DNA of 64,000 nt from Atherix ibis (taxonomy: Eukaryota; Arthropoda; Insecta; Diptera; Athericidae), in assembly GCA_958298945.1 (NCBI GenBank), contig OY282607.1, positions 30,884,500-30,948,499 of the forward strand, given 5' to 3'. The notes beneath the pieces are model-generated. The model saw only the letters and a list, made by a program, of their open reading frames with translations, was not told the origin of the DNA and ran no database searches. The translations under genes and the position numbers were made by a program. Positions 23,428-35,022 of this stretch are shown here, piece after piece (the first letter of the stretch is position 1; the number at the start of each line of letters is the position of its first letter).

Positions 23428-24577
23428 CGAAGGTTGCTCAAAAAGTATCACGAATTTTGTGTTTTTTCAAAAATTATTTATTTATTCATGAAAATCTAAC
23501 ATATTTTGTTCCCTTCAAAGTAATCCCCACTAGATTTTATACACTTGTGCCAACGTTTTTTCCAATCTTCGAAGCACTTCAGCTCCTCCTTCGATGCCGT
23601 CTTTATCTCCTCAATCGTAGCGTAGCGTCGTCCTTTCATGGGGCTCTTCAGTTTCGGGAACAAGGCAAAGTCACAGGGGGCCAGATCTGAGGAATACGGC
23701 GACTGCGGCATTATTAGTGCGTTGTTTTTGCCCAAAAATTCGCGCACAAGAAACGATGCCTGAGCAGGTGCGTTATCATCGTGTAAAAGCCAATTTTTGT
23801 TCTTTCACAAATCCGGGCAGGTAATATGCCTTATTGACCGTTCCACCCTGTTGCAAGAACTCATGATGTTCTTGCAACTCATGATGTTCTTGGATTTTTG
23901 TTCTTCCATAACTTGCAGGTAATATGCCTTATTGACCGTTCTACCCTGTTGCAAGAACTCATGATGCACCACGACCCTGCAATCGAAGAAAACTGTAAGC
24001 AAAACCTTCACATTCGACCGAACTTGGCCCGCTCTTTTCGGTTTTGGCTCGTGCGGCAGCTTCCGTTGGGATGATTGAGCTTTGGTTTCCACGTCATAAC
24101 CATAAACCTATGATTCGTTACCAGTTATGATCCTCTGGAGCAAATTTGGCACGAGCCAATCGATATGTTTAAGTCCTCAGCAACTTTTCTAACGGTGATT
24201 CGACGATTGGCCAATATTATTTTCGTCTGTTGTTGACATGCTCGAGCGTCCGGCACGCTTTTCGTCGTTCACATCTTCTCGGCACTCTGAGAACATTTTT
24301 TACCACCGATAAACGTTGCTTCGGGCTAAGGTAGCTTCACCATATGCCACAGACAACATTCGGAATGCGTCCGCGCAATTAATTTTGTTTTTCACACAAA
24401 ATTTGATACAGATTCTTTGATCCATTTTTTGGAATGGGTAAAAATCGAAGATGAGCCAAAATACGTGCAAGCAAAGCAGCTGTCAAAAATTAACTGAACA
24501 TATGTGAGAGACATGAGTACCAACATAACGCCACAAAAAATCGAAAATCGAATATACGTAACCCGCGGAAATTCAAA
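23428..24577 (-). mobile_element. mariner element, GDESWVYGYD lineage, copy 3 (right end lost)
   Basis: The left end CGAAGGTTGCTCAAAAAGTA follows TA at 23426-23427. At the right, family sequence stops after CGCGGAAATTCAAAA near 24577, so the terminal repeat is missing. A 98-bp-period tandem duplication lies at 23821-23966. Confidence 0.88.
23500..24425 (-). pseudogene. mariner transposase (GDESWVYGYD lineage), broken
   Basis: It starts at the MDQRI codon position (24425). The second HTH, lost in most sister copies, is partly kept here, but a region upstream of the first catalytic motif is deleted. That motif reads GNES-stop-VYGYD, so both Asp and Trp are hit. QSSQRKLPHEPKPKRAGQV and VFFDCRVVVHHEFL follow, then the duplicated segment and HDDNAPAQ. 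The third motif SSDLAPCDFALFPKL keeps its Asp. The C-terminus FEDWKKRWHKCIKSSGDYFE is present, with 8 residues missing before it. Confidence 0.82.
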
Positions 24578-25626
24578 AATCATAATAATTTGAAAGCAAA
24601 ATAACCAAAAATTTTCTTTTGTAGATAATGTTTATTTAGTCCTGGAAATTTTTCATTTAATAAAGTTTTTCTAAAAAAAAAATCGTCGTTCGTTTATAAT
24701 TTTACTTTAATTCAATGTATAATTACAATTTTATCAATTTCCTTTTAAATTTCCGCTTATGGTTATTTTAAGAAGTAATTAAGTATATAACGTTACATTT
24801 ATTAAAAAATGTTGAAATCAGTTAAATATTTTAGATTATAATATAGTTTGGCATGTCTATTTGCTGTTACCAACCATTAAATGTCTATATTGGGTACAAT
24901 TAGTTTTTCTGTTTTATTGTTCGATGTAGTAATCCGAAATGTGAATATATTTGTTAGCAATTACAATTTTGCTTAACATTATCAGATTTAAAAAAAAAAT
25001 AAAAAAGTTACATTATATAAGAATAAATTATTAAAAAATTGTATTTATTTTCAAACAGCACTTTTCCATATAGAATTAATATTATTTAAGTAGTTTAATA
25101 GAAATGTTTTTAATTTAATTAATTTTAAGATAATCTTTTACTTATTTTGATGAATATTATTAGCACATCCGGCGGCCATGTTTAGTGTCGGCACCAACGT
25201 GTTACAGTACTCCTTGTTTCCGAGGTATAATCATTGATTTTTTTCACTTGACGTAAAGCAGTTCATTCGACGATATATATTTGTGTTTCTACTCAATTTT
25301 GAATTAGATAATGTTAAAACGGATAGTATAATAACCAATTTAACATTATAAATTTATTTATTATATAATAACCAATTTAACCAAATATTTTTCTTTCTCT
25401 TCGGTACTATTTCTGCAAAATACAACTAATTTTTTTAATTTTTAAACCATTTTGTTTCTTTTTTCAATTAAGAAATTATTACTTTACTTCATTAATTTAT
25501 TATTATTTAGCTAATTTATTATAATATCTTATCAAAGTTTCGTCTAGTATACCGAGTACAAAACTTTTCAACCAAAAATTTGAATCACCTCCACCTGCTC
25601 CGTTCAACAACCCAGCACAGAATGTA
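24578..25626. other. AT-rich interval, no gene seen
   Basis: AT-rich throughout. A direct repeat TATAATAACCAATTTAAC occurs twice near 25325-25382. Nothing else recognisable. Confidence 0.45.
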
Positions 25627-26496
25627 CGAGTATCGCGAATTTTGAATTTTCGCGGATTACGTATATTTGATTTTCGATTTTTTATGGGGTTATGTTGGTA
25701 TTCATGTCTCTCACTTATTGAGTTCGGCCATTTTGAATCTTCATTTAATATTTGACAGCTGCTTTGCTTGCACGTGTTTTGGCTCGTCTTCGATTTTTAC
25801 CCATTTTCGACCAAAAACACCATCGCATTAACATTGCTAAGGATATGTTGGACTCTGTCCGCGATGATCCATATTTGCTCCAGAGGGTCATAATTGGTGA
25901 CGAATCTTGGGTTTATGGTTATGACGTAGAAACCAAAGTTCAATCATCCCAATGGAAGCTGCCGCACGAGCCAAGACCGAAAAAAGCGCCAAGTTCGGTC
26001 AAATGTGAAGGTTTTGCTTACAGTTTTCTTCGATTGCAGGGGCGTGGTGCATCATGAGTTGCTGTCACAGGGTAGAACGGTAAATAAGGAATCTTACCTG
26101 CAGATTATGCGGAAGCTGTGCCAGAAACACCCGGATTTGTGGAAGGACAAATATTAGCTTTTGACATTTTTGGCCAAAAACAACATATTAATAATGCCGC
26201 AGCCACCGTATTCCCCAGATCTGGCCCCCTGTAACTCTTTCTTGTTCCCGAAACTGAAGAGCCTCATAAAAGGATGACACTACGCTACGATTGAGGAGAT
26301 AAAGACGGCATCAAAGGAGGAGCTGAACCAGATAACATAAATGATTTTTTAAATGCTTGGAGGATTGGAAAAAACATTGGCACAAGTATATAATGTCTGG
26401 TGGGGATTACTTTGAAGGGGGGAAAATAGATATTCATGAATAAATAAATAATTTTTAAAAAACACAAATTTCGCGATACTTTTTGAACAGACCTCG
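25627..26496 (+). mobile_element. mariner element, GDESWVYGYD lineage, copy 4 (deletion derivative)
   Basis: The left terminal repeat is internally deleted (CGAG joined to TATCGCGAATTTT). The right end GATACTTTTTGAACAGACCT is intact and followed by TA at 26497-26498. The DNA-binding part is missing, and the leader joins directly to KHHRINIAKDMLDS as in copies 2, 5 and 7. GDESWVYGYDVETK is intact. A further deletion removes the HHDNAPAH motif, and the third motif reads LAPCNSFLF, Asp to Asn. Confidence 0.87.
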
Positions 26497-27490
26497 TATC
26501 CTCCATCATTTATCATTATAGTATCATGATGACGACCAAATCGTATTCGCACGTATGTACAATCGTATTCGGTTTTTTGCAAATTCGATGAAGTAACAAA
26601 CCAGAGGTAACAAATCTTCGAAGATTCCATGCATGGCTTATATAAAATATTATGGTATAGTTTATTTGACAGTATAAATTTGGAAGCAAAATATCAATAT
26701 CGAAAAACTACTATTAAAATCTATTTGAGTAAATATTATAAAAGCCCTACTAATATTCAGAATAAATATTTGATAAAAAAAAACAAAACTAAACTGTAAT
26801 ATTTGGTTATTTGCTTGTATAGGGTAGTTCCAAAAGTACCCGGCCTGACGCTTAAATGATAGTTGTTATTTTAGAAAAATTACTATGATCAGAAGTACCA
26901 ACATTTTAAAGCTTAAGTTTATAGTTTCATGACGCTGCGTTGTTTAGTATTTGTTTCACAGCCTTTAATAGTGAACGCTCTCACTGAATTTGTAAACATA
27001 GAAAATATTGGGCATCGTTATGTTATGCAATACTTGAATTTGAAAGGTCTTAGTTCAACCAATATCAAAGTCGAGCTAGTTTACAGTAATAAAATATTAG
27101 GTAACATAGTTTAAACGAGGCCGTACGAGCTGCCAAGACGAATATCACAGTGATCGCCCCAATAAGGTGACCAAATGGTGCAGAAAATCCACAAAATGGT
27201 ATCGGATGACCATCGACTGAAAATGTGCGAGCTGGTAGACATGGTTGTTTAATCAAGACAATGCACTAGTTCACACGATGGTCAAAATCAAAGAGTTAAA
27301 GTACAAATTTATTCTTCAAAAATTTGCCAACAATGAAGAGTCTGTGGTATAAACGAGGTATCGAAGTTATAGAACATCGCTGGAAGCTAACAGGAGACTA
27401 TATTGAGAAATAAAGATACTTTTTTCTAATTTGTTTGTGTTTAGTTTTTTAGGTCGGAGATTACCTTAAACTAACTTCTATACATGTACA

Positions 27491-28678
27491 TGAGGGTCAT
27501 TCAACAAGTACTTTTAATAGCCTACTGTCAAAGTTTCAGTCGATGCCCTTCATTAGTTTTGTTTTGAGAGCCTTTGAAAGCGAGCGTGTCGGTCGGTTGC
27601 ACAAAAATGGAAAAAGAACAATATCGTTCGGTGATTAGATTCTTGTTTTTGGAAGGGAAAACGCGCAGCGAAATCAAAGATCGCTTGGATGCTGTGTATG
27701 GTGACTCTTCTCCTTCGATGGCGACCGTCAAGAATTGGTTCAACGAGTGTGTTCGTGGCCGCACGTCGGTTTTTGATGAGCCACGCCCACGTGCCCCGGA
27801 AACGGCTGCTACGGAGGAAAACGTTAAAAAAGTCCACGATCTCGTGTTGGCAGACCGTCGATTGAAGGTTCACGAGATAGCTGAGACTATGGGCATCGCA
27901 GTAGGAACGGTGCATCATATTCTACACGAAGAACTGCGCTTGAGAAAGCTAACGGCGCGATGGGTGCCGCGTTTGCTCACACCGGAAAACAAGCGCAACC
28001 GTGAGACCACATCGGCGACGTGTTTGGCGCTGTTTCAGCGCAATCGAGCGGAGTTCTTGCGTCGTTTCGTGACCGTCGACGAAACATGGATTCACTGGTA
28101 CACACCAGAGACCAAGGAACAGTCGAAACAGTGGACTTCACCCGACGTACGTGCTCCGAAGAAGGCGAAGACTGTTCGATCGGCCGGAAAGGTGATTACC
28201 TCGGGAAGGGTAAAACAATCACGGGGCGCTACTATGCTGACTTATTGGGCCGATTTGACGTCGAATTGAAGAAAAAGCGGCTCCGCTTTGCGAAGAAAAA
28301 AGTGCTGTTCCACCACGACAACGCGCCGGCTCACACCTCCGCCGTCGCCATGGCCAAATTGGTCGAATTGCGCTACGAATTGCTGCCTCATCCACCGTAC
28401 TTCACAGATTTGGCCCCCTGTGACTACTTTTTGTTTCCAAACCTGAAAAAAATCACTCGCCGGGAATAGATTTGGGTCGAATGAGGAGGTCATCGTCGCC
28501 ATGGAGGCCTATTTTGCTTCCCTCGAGAAAATGTATTTTTTAGACGGGTTAAAAAAGTTAGAGCATCGCTGGGCCAAGTGTATCGAGCTTGAGGGAGATT
28601 ATGTGGAAAAATAAATTGCCACCTTTCCAAAATTTTCGTTTTTCTTTTGGAGGCTAAGTACTTGTTGAATGACCCTCG
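27491..28678 (+). mobile_element. mariner element, irritans subfamily, copy 2 (nested, GC-richer)
   Basis: Ends TGAGGGTCATTCAACAAGTA and TACTTGTTGAATGACCCTCG are inverted repeats. TA follows on the right; CA stands in its place on the left, probably by mutation. The interior is visibly richer in G and C than the flanking DNA, unlike the other irritans copies here. Confidence 0.9.
27607..28614 (+). pseudogene. irritans-type mariner transposase with all three catalytic Asp but frame-broken
   Basis: It starts MEKEQYRSVIRFLFLEGKTR and reads through both HTH regions (WFNECVRGRTSVFDEP; HEIAETMGIAVGTVHHILHE) and ARWVPRLLTPENK. VTVDETWIHWYTPETKEQS holds the first Asp. After SAGKVIT a deletion of roughly 40 nt removes the FWDSQGIIFIDYL segment and shifts the frame. 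Reading resumes at GKGKTITGRYYADLL. FHHDNAPAH and FTDLAPCDYFLFPNL keep the second and third Asp. One extra A in a run before TRRE causes a second shift; the end reads CIELEGDYVEK. Confidence 0.88.
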
Positions 28679-28738
28679 TAGATACATAAATATAGATTTG
28701 AGTATTAAATTGATTTGTACGTCCTGGGACTACTCTCG

Positions 28739-30289
28739 TACATATATTTGTAAGAATATAGTCTAAAGACAAACTGAATTTTTAAAAAAGCAATTACAAA
28801 ATTAATTTTTTCATTTTATTCCAAAATACTAATTTTGGAATATAATAAAATTATTCTTATTAAACTATCTGAAAAAATTACATAGAGTAAAATTTTTATA
28901 AACTACTAAATTTTAAGTCAAATTTAACTTTTTTTAAATAGAGAAAACTTATTCAATCCGTTTGCAAAAATTACTAATAAATATTTTTATAGGAACTATT
29001 AAATTTGTTTTGCAAAAATAAACTTTTGAATTTTTACAAATTATGATATTCATTATTTTATCTCTAATTTTAATCATTATTATATTACGTTTGATTGATA
29101 ACAAATATTTATTTAAATTATGATTTACCTAGTATAAAATAAATTTTGATTGAGCTATTGTACGATAGTAGTTGAAAAATTTGTTCTTATACAAATACAA
29201 AAATTCTTATTGACATTTGTTTTTAATATTATTAGTCTTTTCCACTTAATTGTACAATAAAAAACTATCCAAAAATTTTCCAATTTTCATATAAATATTT
29301 TTTTAGATTATATTTGAGGTTTTTAAAATATTTTCATCCAATCATTAAATTACAAAAATAATATTAAAGGTCATATTTACACAGGAAATTGAAAAGAAAA
29401 TAATAAATATATTGATAATAGTAATATTTGCCTTTCAATTTTTACAATTTCCTCTCACAGAATTCAAATTCAATACTGGCACCTGCATCCAAGTTGGAAA
29501 TTCAATAAAAACGAGCATGAATATAATGTGATTTAGTAGCTTGGCAACCACAATTTTAATAAAGTGCTGCACTTCAATAATGGAATTTTTTATACTTAAC
29601 GTTCGTGTTGCCTATATTATTGACGATGTCATAAGTTTAGCATTTATTCGATCAAAAGACAAACCTACATATTTCCTCTTAGGATGATATTCATCATGAT
29701 GGCACAAAAAAAATCTGAACACTTCTACCGTATATTCACTATAGGGAAAAATAGCAAAAAAATTCTCGAAACTCAGAAAGTTAGTACATTCGAAAATTCA
29801 TATTGTGGTAATACGTATCCTTCAGAGCAATGGTGGAAAATCATATAAGCAAATGTTGCGTCTGAATGAAGTACTCGAATATTTGTACTCTAATAGAATC
29901 TATTTCAGTATTGATATTGAACTGCCATTGGTATAAGTAAAATAAAGAAAAAATTATCATCGCCATAGACTTAATGAGTTTATAATTTAATATTGTGAAA
30001 ATTTCATTATTTAACTAAAATTCAAAGATACAACCCGAAGCCAATACTGCACAATTTATAGCTGCGCTAGTTTGAATCTTTGGCACAAGATCCTGAATTT
30101 TGATTGCGGGGAAAATTATCCCAGCTGCGATGCCGATTAAGGCGCTTTTTGTAATAATATAATTTATCTATAATAGAATTTCATATAAAACACATTTCAA
30201 AATTATGAGAGCCTATTACTTTGATGTTTCACATGACAGCGCTATTATTTTTATAATTTTGTATTTTTCTATAATCAACATTTAATTAT
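28739..30289. other. AT-rich interval, no gene seen
   Basis: Long A/T runs up to about 29450, then mixed sequence to 30290. No product, RNA gene or element end recognised. Confidence 0.45.
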
Positions 30290-31060
30290 GAAGAAGTAGA
30301 CTGTTATCAATCGGCCCAGTGCCTTTACGTTAGCGAAATACTTGTCTGACGACCATATTGCGATTGTGGCTCAAAGTGTCTGTGAAGACTATAACCTCTC
30401 CATTCCGCGTCGTTCATAAAAATTCGACCTTTCTGCGACTTCAACTTGGTAAATATTGAAAAAATCTTTACGGACTACAACCATACAAGATTCAGTGATA
30501 GGCGCTTGAGCAGTTAAAAACGGATCCAAGATTTGGTGGGAAAATCATCTTGATCAGCGTCGAAGCACATTTTTGACTGAATGGCTATGTAAACAAGCTA
30601 ACTCTGTCTGGTGTAAATTTTGATCACCGGGCGCTACTGCCTTCGAAATAAGGCTGACGCGACTGTAACTGTCAATGATGAAAGGTATCGAGCGATAATA
30701 ACCGGTTTTTTTTGCCTCAATTGTATAATATGAATTTTAAGCATATTTAATTCCAACATGACAGGGTGACTTGCCACACAGCAGTTAAAAAAACGATGCT
30801 ACCACGTTGATTTATTTTGAGACATGCTGACATCAGGTGGCCATTAGGATCGTTCATTTTAAAGTCCTCAAGTTTTTTTTAATGGGACGACGTAAAAAAC
30901 AGTAGTTAATGCCCATAACTAAAGCCATCGGTGAAATTCTATCCAATTTATGCGGACGAATCATCGAAAATTGGACCTTTTGTTTTACCTCCTGCAAACA
31001 ACGCCGTAGACGCCATTTGAGCGATGTTCTTTTTAAAATAATGATAGTTTTGAATGTACT
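30290..31060 (+). mobile_element. DNA-transposase fossil of the NLSIPRRSQEL family
   Basis: Frame-broken reading gives VAQSVCEDYNLSIPRRS, FDLSATSTW, VTVNDERYRAIIT, FQHDRVTCHTA and RIIENWTFCFTSC. This is the order found in a widespread insect IS630/Tc1-mariner-type transposase (HTH, then the QQDGATCHTA catalytic segment, then the C-terminal ENW.KR region). I do not know an agreed name for the family. The fossil at 38.5 kb shares the NLSIPRRS segment. Confidence 0.58.
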
Positions 31061-32520
31061 TTAATCTGCATTAAGGATATATTCAAAAAAATTATTACTT
31101 TATCAAATTAATTATGATTTATTTAAAAGGTATTTTTTTTAAAAATGAATCCATTAAATATTTGATGTTATAGAACAACAAAAATCTATATAAAAGACAG
31201 GAAAAAGTAGTTAATATAGGAAAAGTAAATACAAAATAAAAAAAATTCACTTTTATTTTAATATATAAAAAAAAAGTAATTAAAATGGAAGAAAAATTAT
31301 AAATAAATATGGTTACCTAAACAAAACTGTAATGACCTATTTATTTAGATCTACCTAGATTTTCATAGTGCAAAGAAAATCTACAAAGATCGTCACCACA
31401 AGGTAAGTGTTCTTAAGTCTCCCGAAAGAGTGCATTTGAAAAATCGTCAACACAAAAAATATCAAAATAAACTTTTCAGTTGCATATCATAAGGATGTAC
31501 AAAAGTATTTTCCACATACGTGTATGCGTACTCAAAACTAACTTCTATACATGTAAATATAAAAATGGAAAAAAAACTAATCAAAAACTGGAATTTATAA
31601 AAAATAATAATAAAGTTTTATAAAATTTATTTCACTAGAATAATCAAAGTATAGAAATGAGTAATATTAGAATGTCACATCTTTTCGGGTGCAAAATATT
31701 TAAATGACATCCATCTAAAAGTTATAACAACATCATAAATTCCCAAAACGAGAGTTTTCTTTTTTTCTTATCCAACTTTCAATATTACTTTAAGGACTTC
31801 TGAAGATGGAATAAAAGTTTATGAAATAACAAATTTTTGTTTTTCTTATAGAGGTTTTCATAAAATATATCATCAAATGAAAAGCTGTTTCATATTTCAA
31901 GAGAGCTACTTTTTCCAAGTAAGTGCACAGAGGATGGTAAGATTTTTTACCTCAATTCCTTTAACAGTAAAGAACCAAATATTCGGTAAGAAGTAAAAGG
32001 TATGTTTTTCTTTAATTTATGATAGCGAGTAAGTACTCTTTGGCATTACTGGTATATTGTTATAATTTCAAAGTTTAATATTGTAATTGTTAATATATTC
32101 TTCTGGTGGTTTTTTAAGTTTATTTTATTACTCGTAATACGAGTATGTATTCTTTTATGAATTCCTTTTTAATATACTGTATGTTTATTTTTTCTTCTTT
32201 AATTATTTATGAAGAATATTATAAATTTTTATTCAGTCATCGTATTAATATTGCTATACTTTCCAAGAAAAATAAAAGTAATTTTCATAGAAACTTATAT
32301 AGTTGCTGTGATGAAATTTATTTTGTATATTTTTTTATGCGTTGGTTTTTAGAAAATATTATATTTCTTTTAAATATTTGTTTCAAGTTCTTTTAAAATA
32401 CATTTTTTATAGTTATTCGTTATTTCTCATTCAATAGGTTTCCGATTACGATATTTTAAACGAAAAATTATTAAATACAATAAAATATATATGATATCTA
32501 ACAAGAAATGATGTGCCTTC
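31061..32520. other. AT-rich interval, no gene seen
   Basis: A 21-bp segment at about 31538-31558 is identical to one at about 27469-27489 beside the nested mariner, so a small dispersed repeat is present. Translation at 32145-32396 is F/Y/I-rich noise from AT-rich DNA. Confidence 0.42.
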
Positions 32521-33010
32521 AAAATTTAACTTACAGATTATTTTTTGTCTTGGGAACTAAACAAAAGTCACATGTACCAAGGACCCATGAAAATTGTTTT
32601 TCCGACTTAAATTCGTTAGTGGAGATAGCCGTGTGATAGGGAGCATTGTTATGGTTGAGCATCCACGTGTCTGGAATAATCGATCTAACGTAATTAACCA
32701 TTTTTCTGACTCTTTGAAGGACGCACTCATCAGCTTTAATGTTTATCAACGACCCTACCCCACTCTTATGAGTTATTAAAAGGGTCGAAAAAAAAGAGAC
32801 CTTCGATTTTTGAACTCCTTCTTGAGCGAGTTCCGTCTTTCACCGATTCTCGGACTTTTAAAAATGCCTTATGCTACCAATAAAATTATGGTCTTTACAA
32901 TGAATTTTTCCCATAGCCTCATTGTAACTTTTCGTAAGCCAACCTCGCGGATTTACCCAGCTTAATAAATTTTACTCTGCAAATTTAATTGTACCATTTT
33001 TTCGTAACGT
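32521..33010 (-). mobile_element. Old mariner-like fossil
   Basis: Minus-strand reading shows VRKMVNYVRSIIPDTWMLN followed by HNNAPYHTAISTNEF and TCDFCLVPKTKNNL. These match the DNAPxHTA (second catalytic) and PCDFFLFPKLKN (third catalytic) segments of SETMAR-like mariners. The second catalytic Asp is Asn. Confidence 0.55.
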
Positions 33011-33133
33011 GCTACAAAAACGGAACTTCACTTTTCATACTTTATAGGATCGAGTAGTTACCTAATAAAGTTGTACTGCACATCTAGGAATGGACTAATA
33101 TACAAGCTATATTGAGAAAAAGTCTGCATTATT

Positions 33134-34561
33134 TTTTTTTTTTTTTTTCCTGTTTAGATTATTGAGGTACAGGGGGAAACCTTCAAAAAGTACTCGCCTG
33201 GAAGTTTTTCCTGCCAGGTGAGTTATGCGGGATTTTTACCTCGCTAAAACCTAACCTGCTCCTCTGATCTTGCTCCCGGAACGATGGTTCCCCGGCGGCA
33301 CTCTTTGTAAATACTACTTCGCCGGGGCGTTCTTGTTTGATGCTACTGCTGTCCCGATGTTATGACGCCTCGCGGCCTATTCTTCGTACGTTGTGTGGAG
33401 ATCCTTGATAATGGATTCCGCGTACTCTGCAATTCTGTTCCAAGCCGATTGGCTCTTCAGCATGCACTGCACTATATTTTCTGGACTGATGGAACGGTCC
33501 AGATTTCTCTCCAGCTCCACCCGCGTCTCCTCATAGAGAGGGCACTGGAAGAACACGTGTTCTGCGTCTTCGATCACATCGCGGCAATGATGACAGTTTG
33601 GGGAGTCAGGTGATGTAATACCCGACTTCCCCGTGCAGGCGAGTGACCCATTTGGTAACATGTGGGATCAGCCGATGAGTCCACCGACCCTTCGTCGATT
33701 TATCCCATCTCTCTTGCCAGAGGCGAAGACTCTCGGGTCTCTCCTCTTCACAGAGGACCTTTCGCCGCTCTTCCTTCTTCCTACGATGTTGGCGTTCCCG
33801 CTCTCCTGCCAGAATGTCGATGGGTGGGCATGATGCCACGATGTTGACCGCATCGTGCGATACCGTTCGGTATGCTGACGCCACTCTGATCGCTGAGAGC
33901 CGCTGGACTGATGTCATTGTCTTGCGGTATGTTGTAAGCTCTAGCGATTTTGCCCACACTGGTGCTCCGTATAGCAGGACGGAGGTAACCACAGTTGCCA
34001 GTAGTCGCCTTCGGATTTGCCTGGGGCCTCCGATATTGGGCATTATCCGCGAAAGTGCGCCCTGTGCTGCTGATGCCTTCCTGCTGACGCTGGAGATGTG
34101 CTTCTTGTAGTTGAGTCTGGCATCCAAGACCACTCCTAGATACCGGATGTAGGGTAGCGACCGGATGTCGTGATCGCCTACTCTTATGGTGATGGTCTCC
34201 ATTTTCTTCGGGCTACTCACAAGGAGTGCCTCGGTCTTATGTTCCGCCAAAGACAGATCTCCCGATGTCATCCACTGTCTTATGCTCCGGATGGTGGTGG
34301 AGAATGCGGCTTCCAGTTCCTCTAGGTGTTTGGCTACCAGGACAACCGCTACGTCGTCCGCGAAAGCCACGAGTGTCGTGTTCGTCGGTAATTGCAGATG
34401 GAGTAGGCCGTCGTACATGACGTTCCACAAGAGTGGCCCAGGACAGACCCCTGAGGTACCCCTCCCGTGACCCCATACTCTGCTGGTCCATCCTCGGTCT
34501 TGTAGCAGTAGTCGATCACTGAAGTATGATCTGACCATCCTCCGTAGGTAGTAGGGCACCC
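33134..34561 (-). mobile_element. R1-clade LINE, 5'-truncated, with target-site duplication
   Basis: A 10-bp duplication CTGCATTATT flanks it (33124-33133 and 34562-34571). On the minus strand the element ends in poly(A), seen as 17 T at 33132-33148, and carries a GC-richer 3' UTR. The 5' end is truncated inside the reverse transcriptase. Insertion into ordinary DNA argues against the rDNA-specific R1 itself. Confidence 0.88.
33377..34561 (-). pseudogene. R1-clade ORF2: reverse transcriptase and C-terminal domain, frameshifted
   Basis: It reads VPYYLRRMVRSYFSDRLLL, then GGVPQGSVLG in a shifted frame, then LLWNVMYDGLLHLQLP and the polymerase motif LVAFADDVAVV. YLGVVLDARLNYKKHI and GALSRIMPNIGGPRQIRRRL follow, typical of the R1 thumb. 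GRWTHRLIPHV, a further shift near 33630, and CHHCRDVIEDAEHVFFQC complete the cysteine/histidine C-terminal region, ending at a stop at 33377. At least three frame changes make it non-functional. This insertion looks younger than the R1-clade fossils at 4.2 and 36.4 kb. Confidence 0.85.
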
Positions 34562-34637
34562 CTGCATTATTGCCTGATCACTTTTAATAGTGCCAGTCAT
34601 TATATTTCTGCCTTAACTCATATGATTTGAATTTATA

Positions 34638-35017
34638 GCTGTCTTCCATTGTGAAAATTTTGCTACTCACAAGTATTTCTAGCTACTCGCAGCTACTCTT
34701 GCTAATACAAATGAGTAGATCGCATGAGTAGTTACGCATACAATTTACGGTAGGGGGATTTTAGTTCCCAAAATGAAATAAGATGCCTAAGCGGGTTCGT
34801 TGGTTATGTTGAAGTGTCATATTTTTGTTTTTTATTGTTTATGTTTACTTTATTCGTGCAGCAAAAGCAAAAAGAAATGGAATTAAATATTACTGGAGTA
34901 TGTATTTACATAAAAAATAATTACACATTTATTTTTTCTGTCAGTAAATTTTGCGTTCCATTGGGCATCTACTCCCAAGTTCTTGTGAGTAGCAAAATTT
35001 TCCCAATGGAAGACAGC
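34638..35017. mobile_element. 380-bp MITE-like element with 36-bp terminal inverted repeats
   Basis: Terminal repeats 34638-34673 and 34982-35017 match at 35 of 36 positions, beginning GCTGTCTTCCATTG. TTATA flanks on both sides (34633-34637 and 35018-35022), a likely 5-bp target duplication. The 6-mer CTACTC or its complement occurs at 34663, 34683, 34693, 34713, 34726, 34969 and 34987, clustered near both ends as transposase-binding repeats often are. No coding capacity. The family is unknown to me. Confidence 0.85.
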
Positions 35018-35022
35018 TTATA

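Larger units (their letters stand above)
26820..28738 (+). mobile_element. Old irritans-type mariner relic, split by a younger mariner
   Basis: The left end AGGGTAGTTCCAAAAGTACC and right end GTCCTGGGACTACTCTCGTA are a plausible diverged inverted pair, with TA after the right end. Inside, NIGHRYVMQYLNLKGLSSTN and MVQKIHKMVSDDHRLKMCEL are irritans-type HTH segments. They jump directly to NQDNALVHT.VKIKELKYKF, so the catalytic centre has been deleted. The element at 27491-28678 sits inside its 3' part. Confidence 0.62.

Noticed and set aside
25752..26057. Open frame seeming to start a new protein at the leader/transposase fusion of mariner copy 4
   Set aside because: The frame begins with TTG, not ATG, and the copy has lost two catalytic motifs.
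32145..32396. Open frame of 83 codons rich in Phe, Tyr and Ile
   Set aside because: Composition is what AT-rich noise gives; no domain, splice signals or neighbours support a gene.
33814..34470. Several plus-strand frames opposite the R1-clade element
   Set aside because: They are antisense shadows of the reverse transcriptase in GC-richer DNA, with no motifs of their own.
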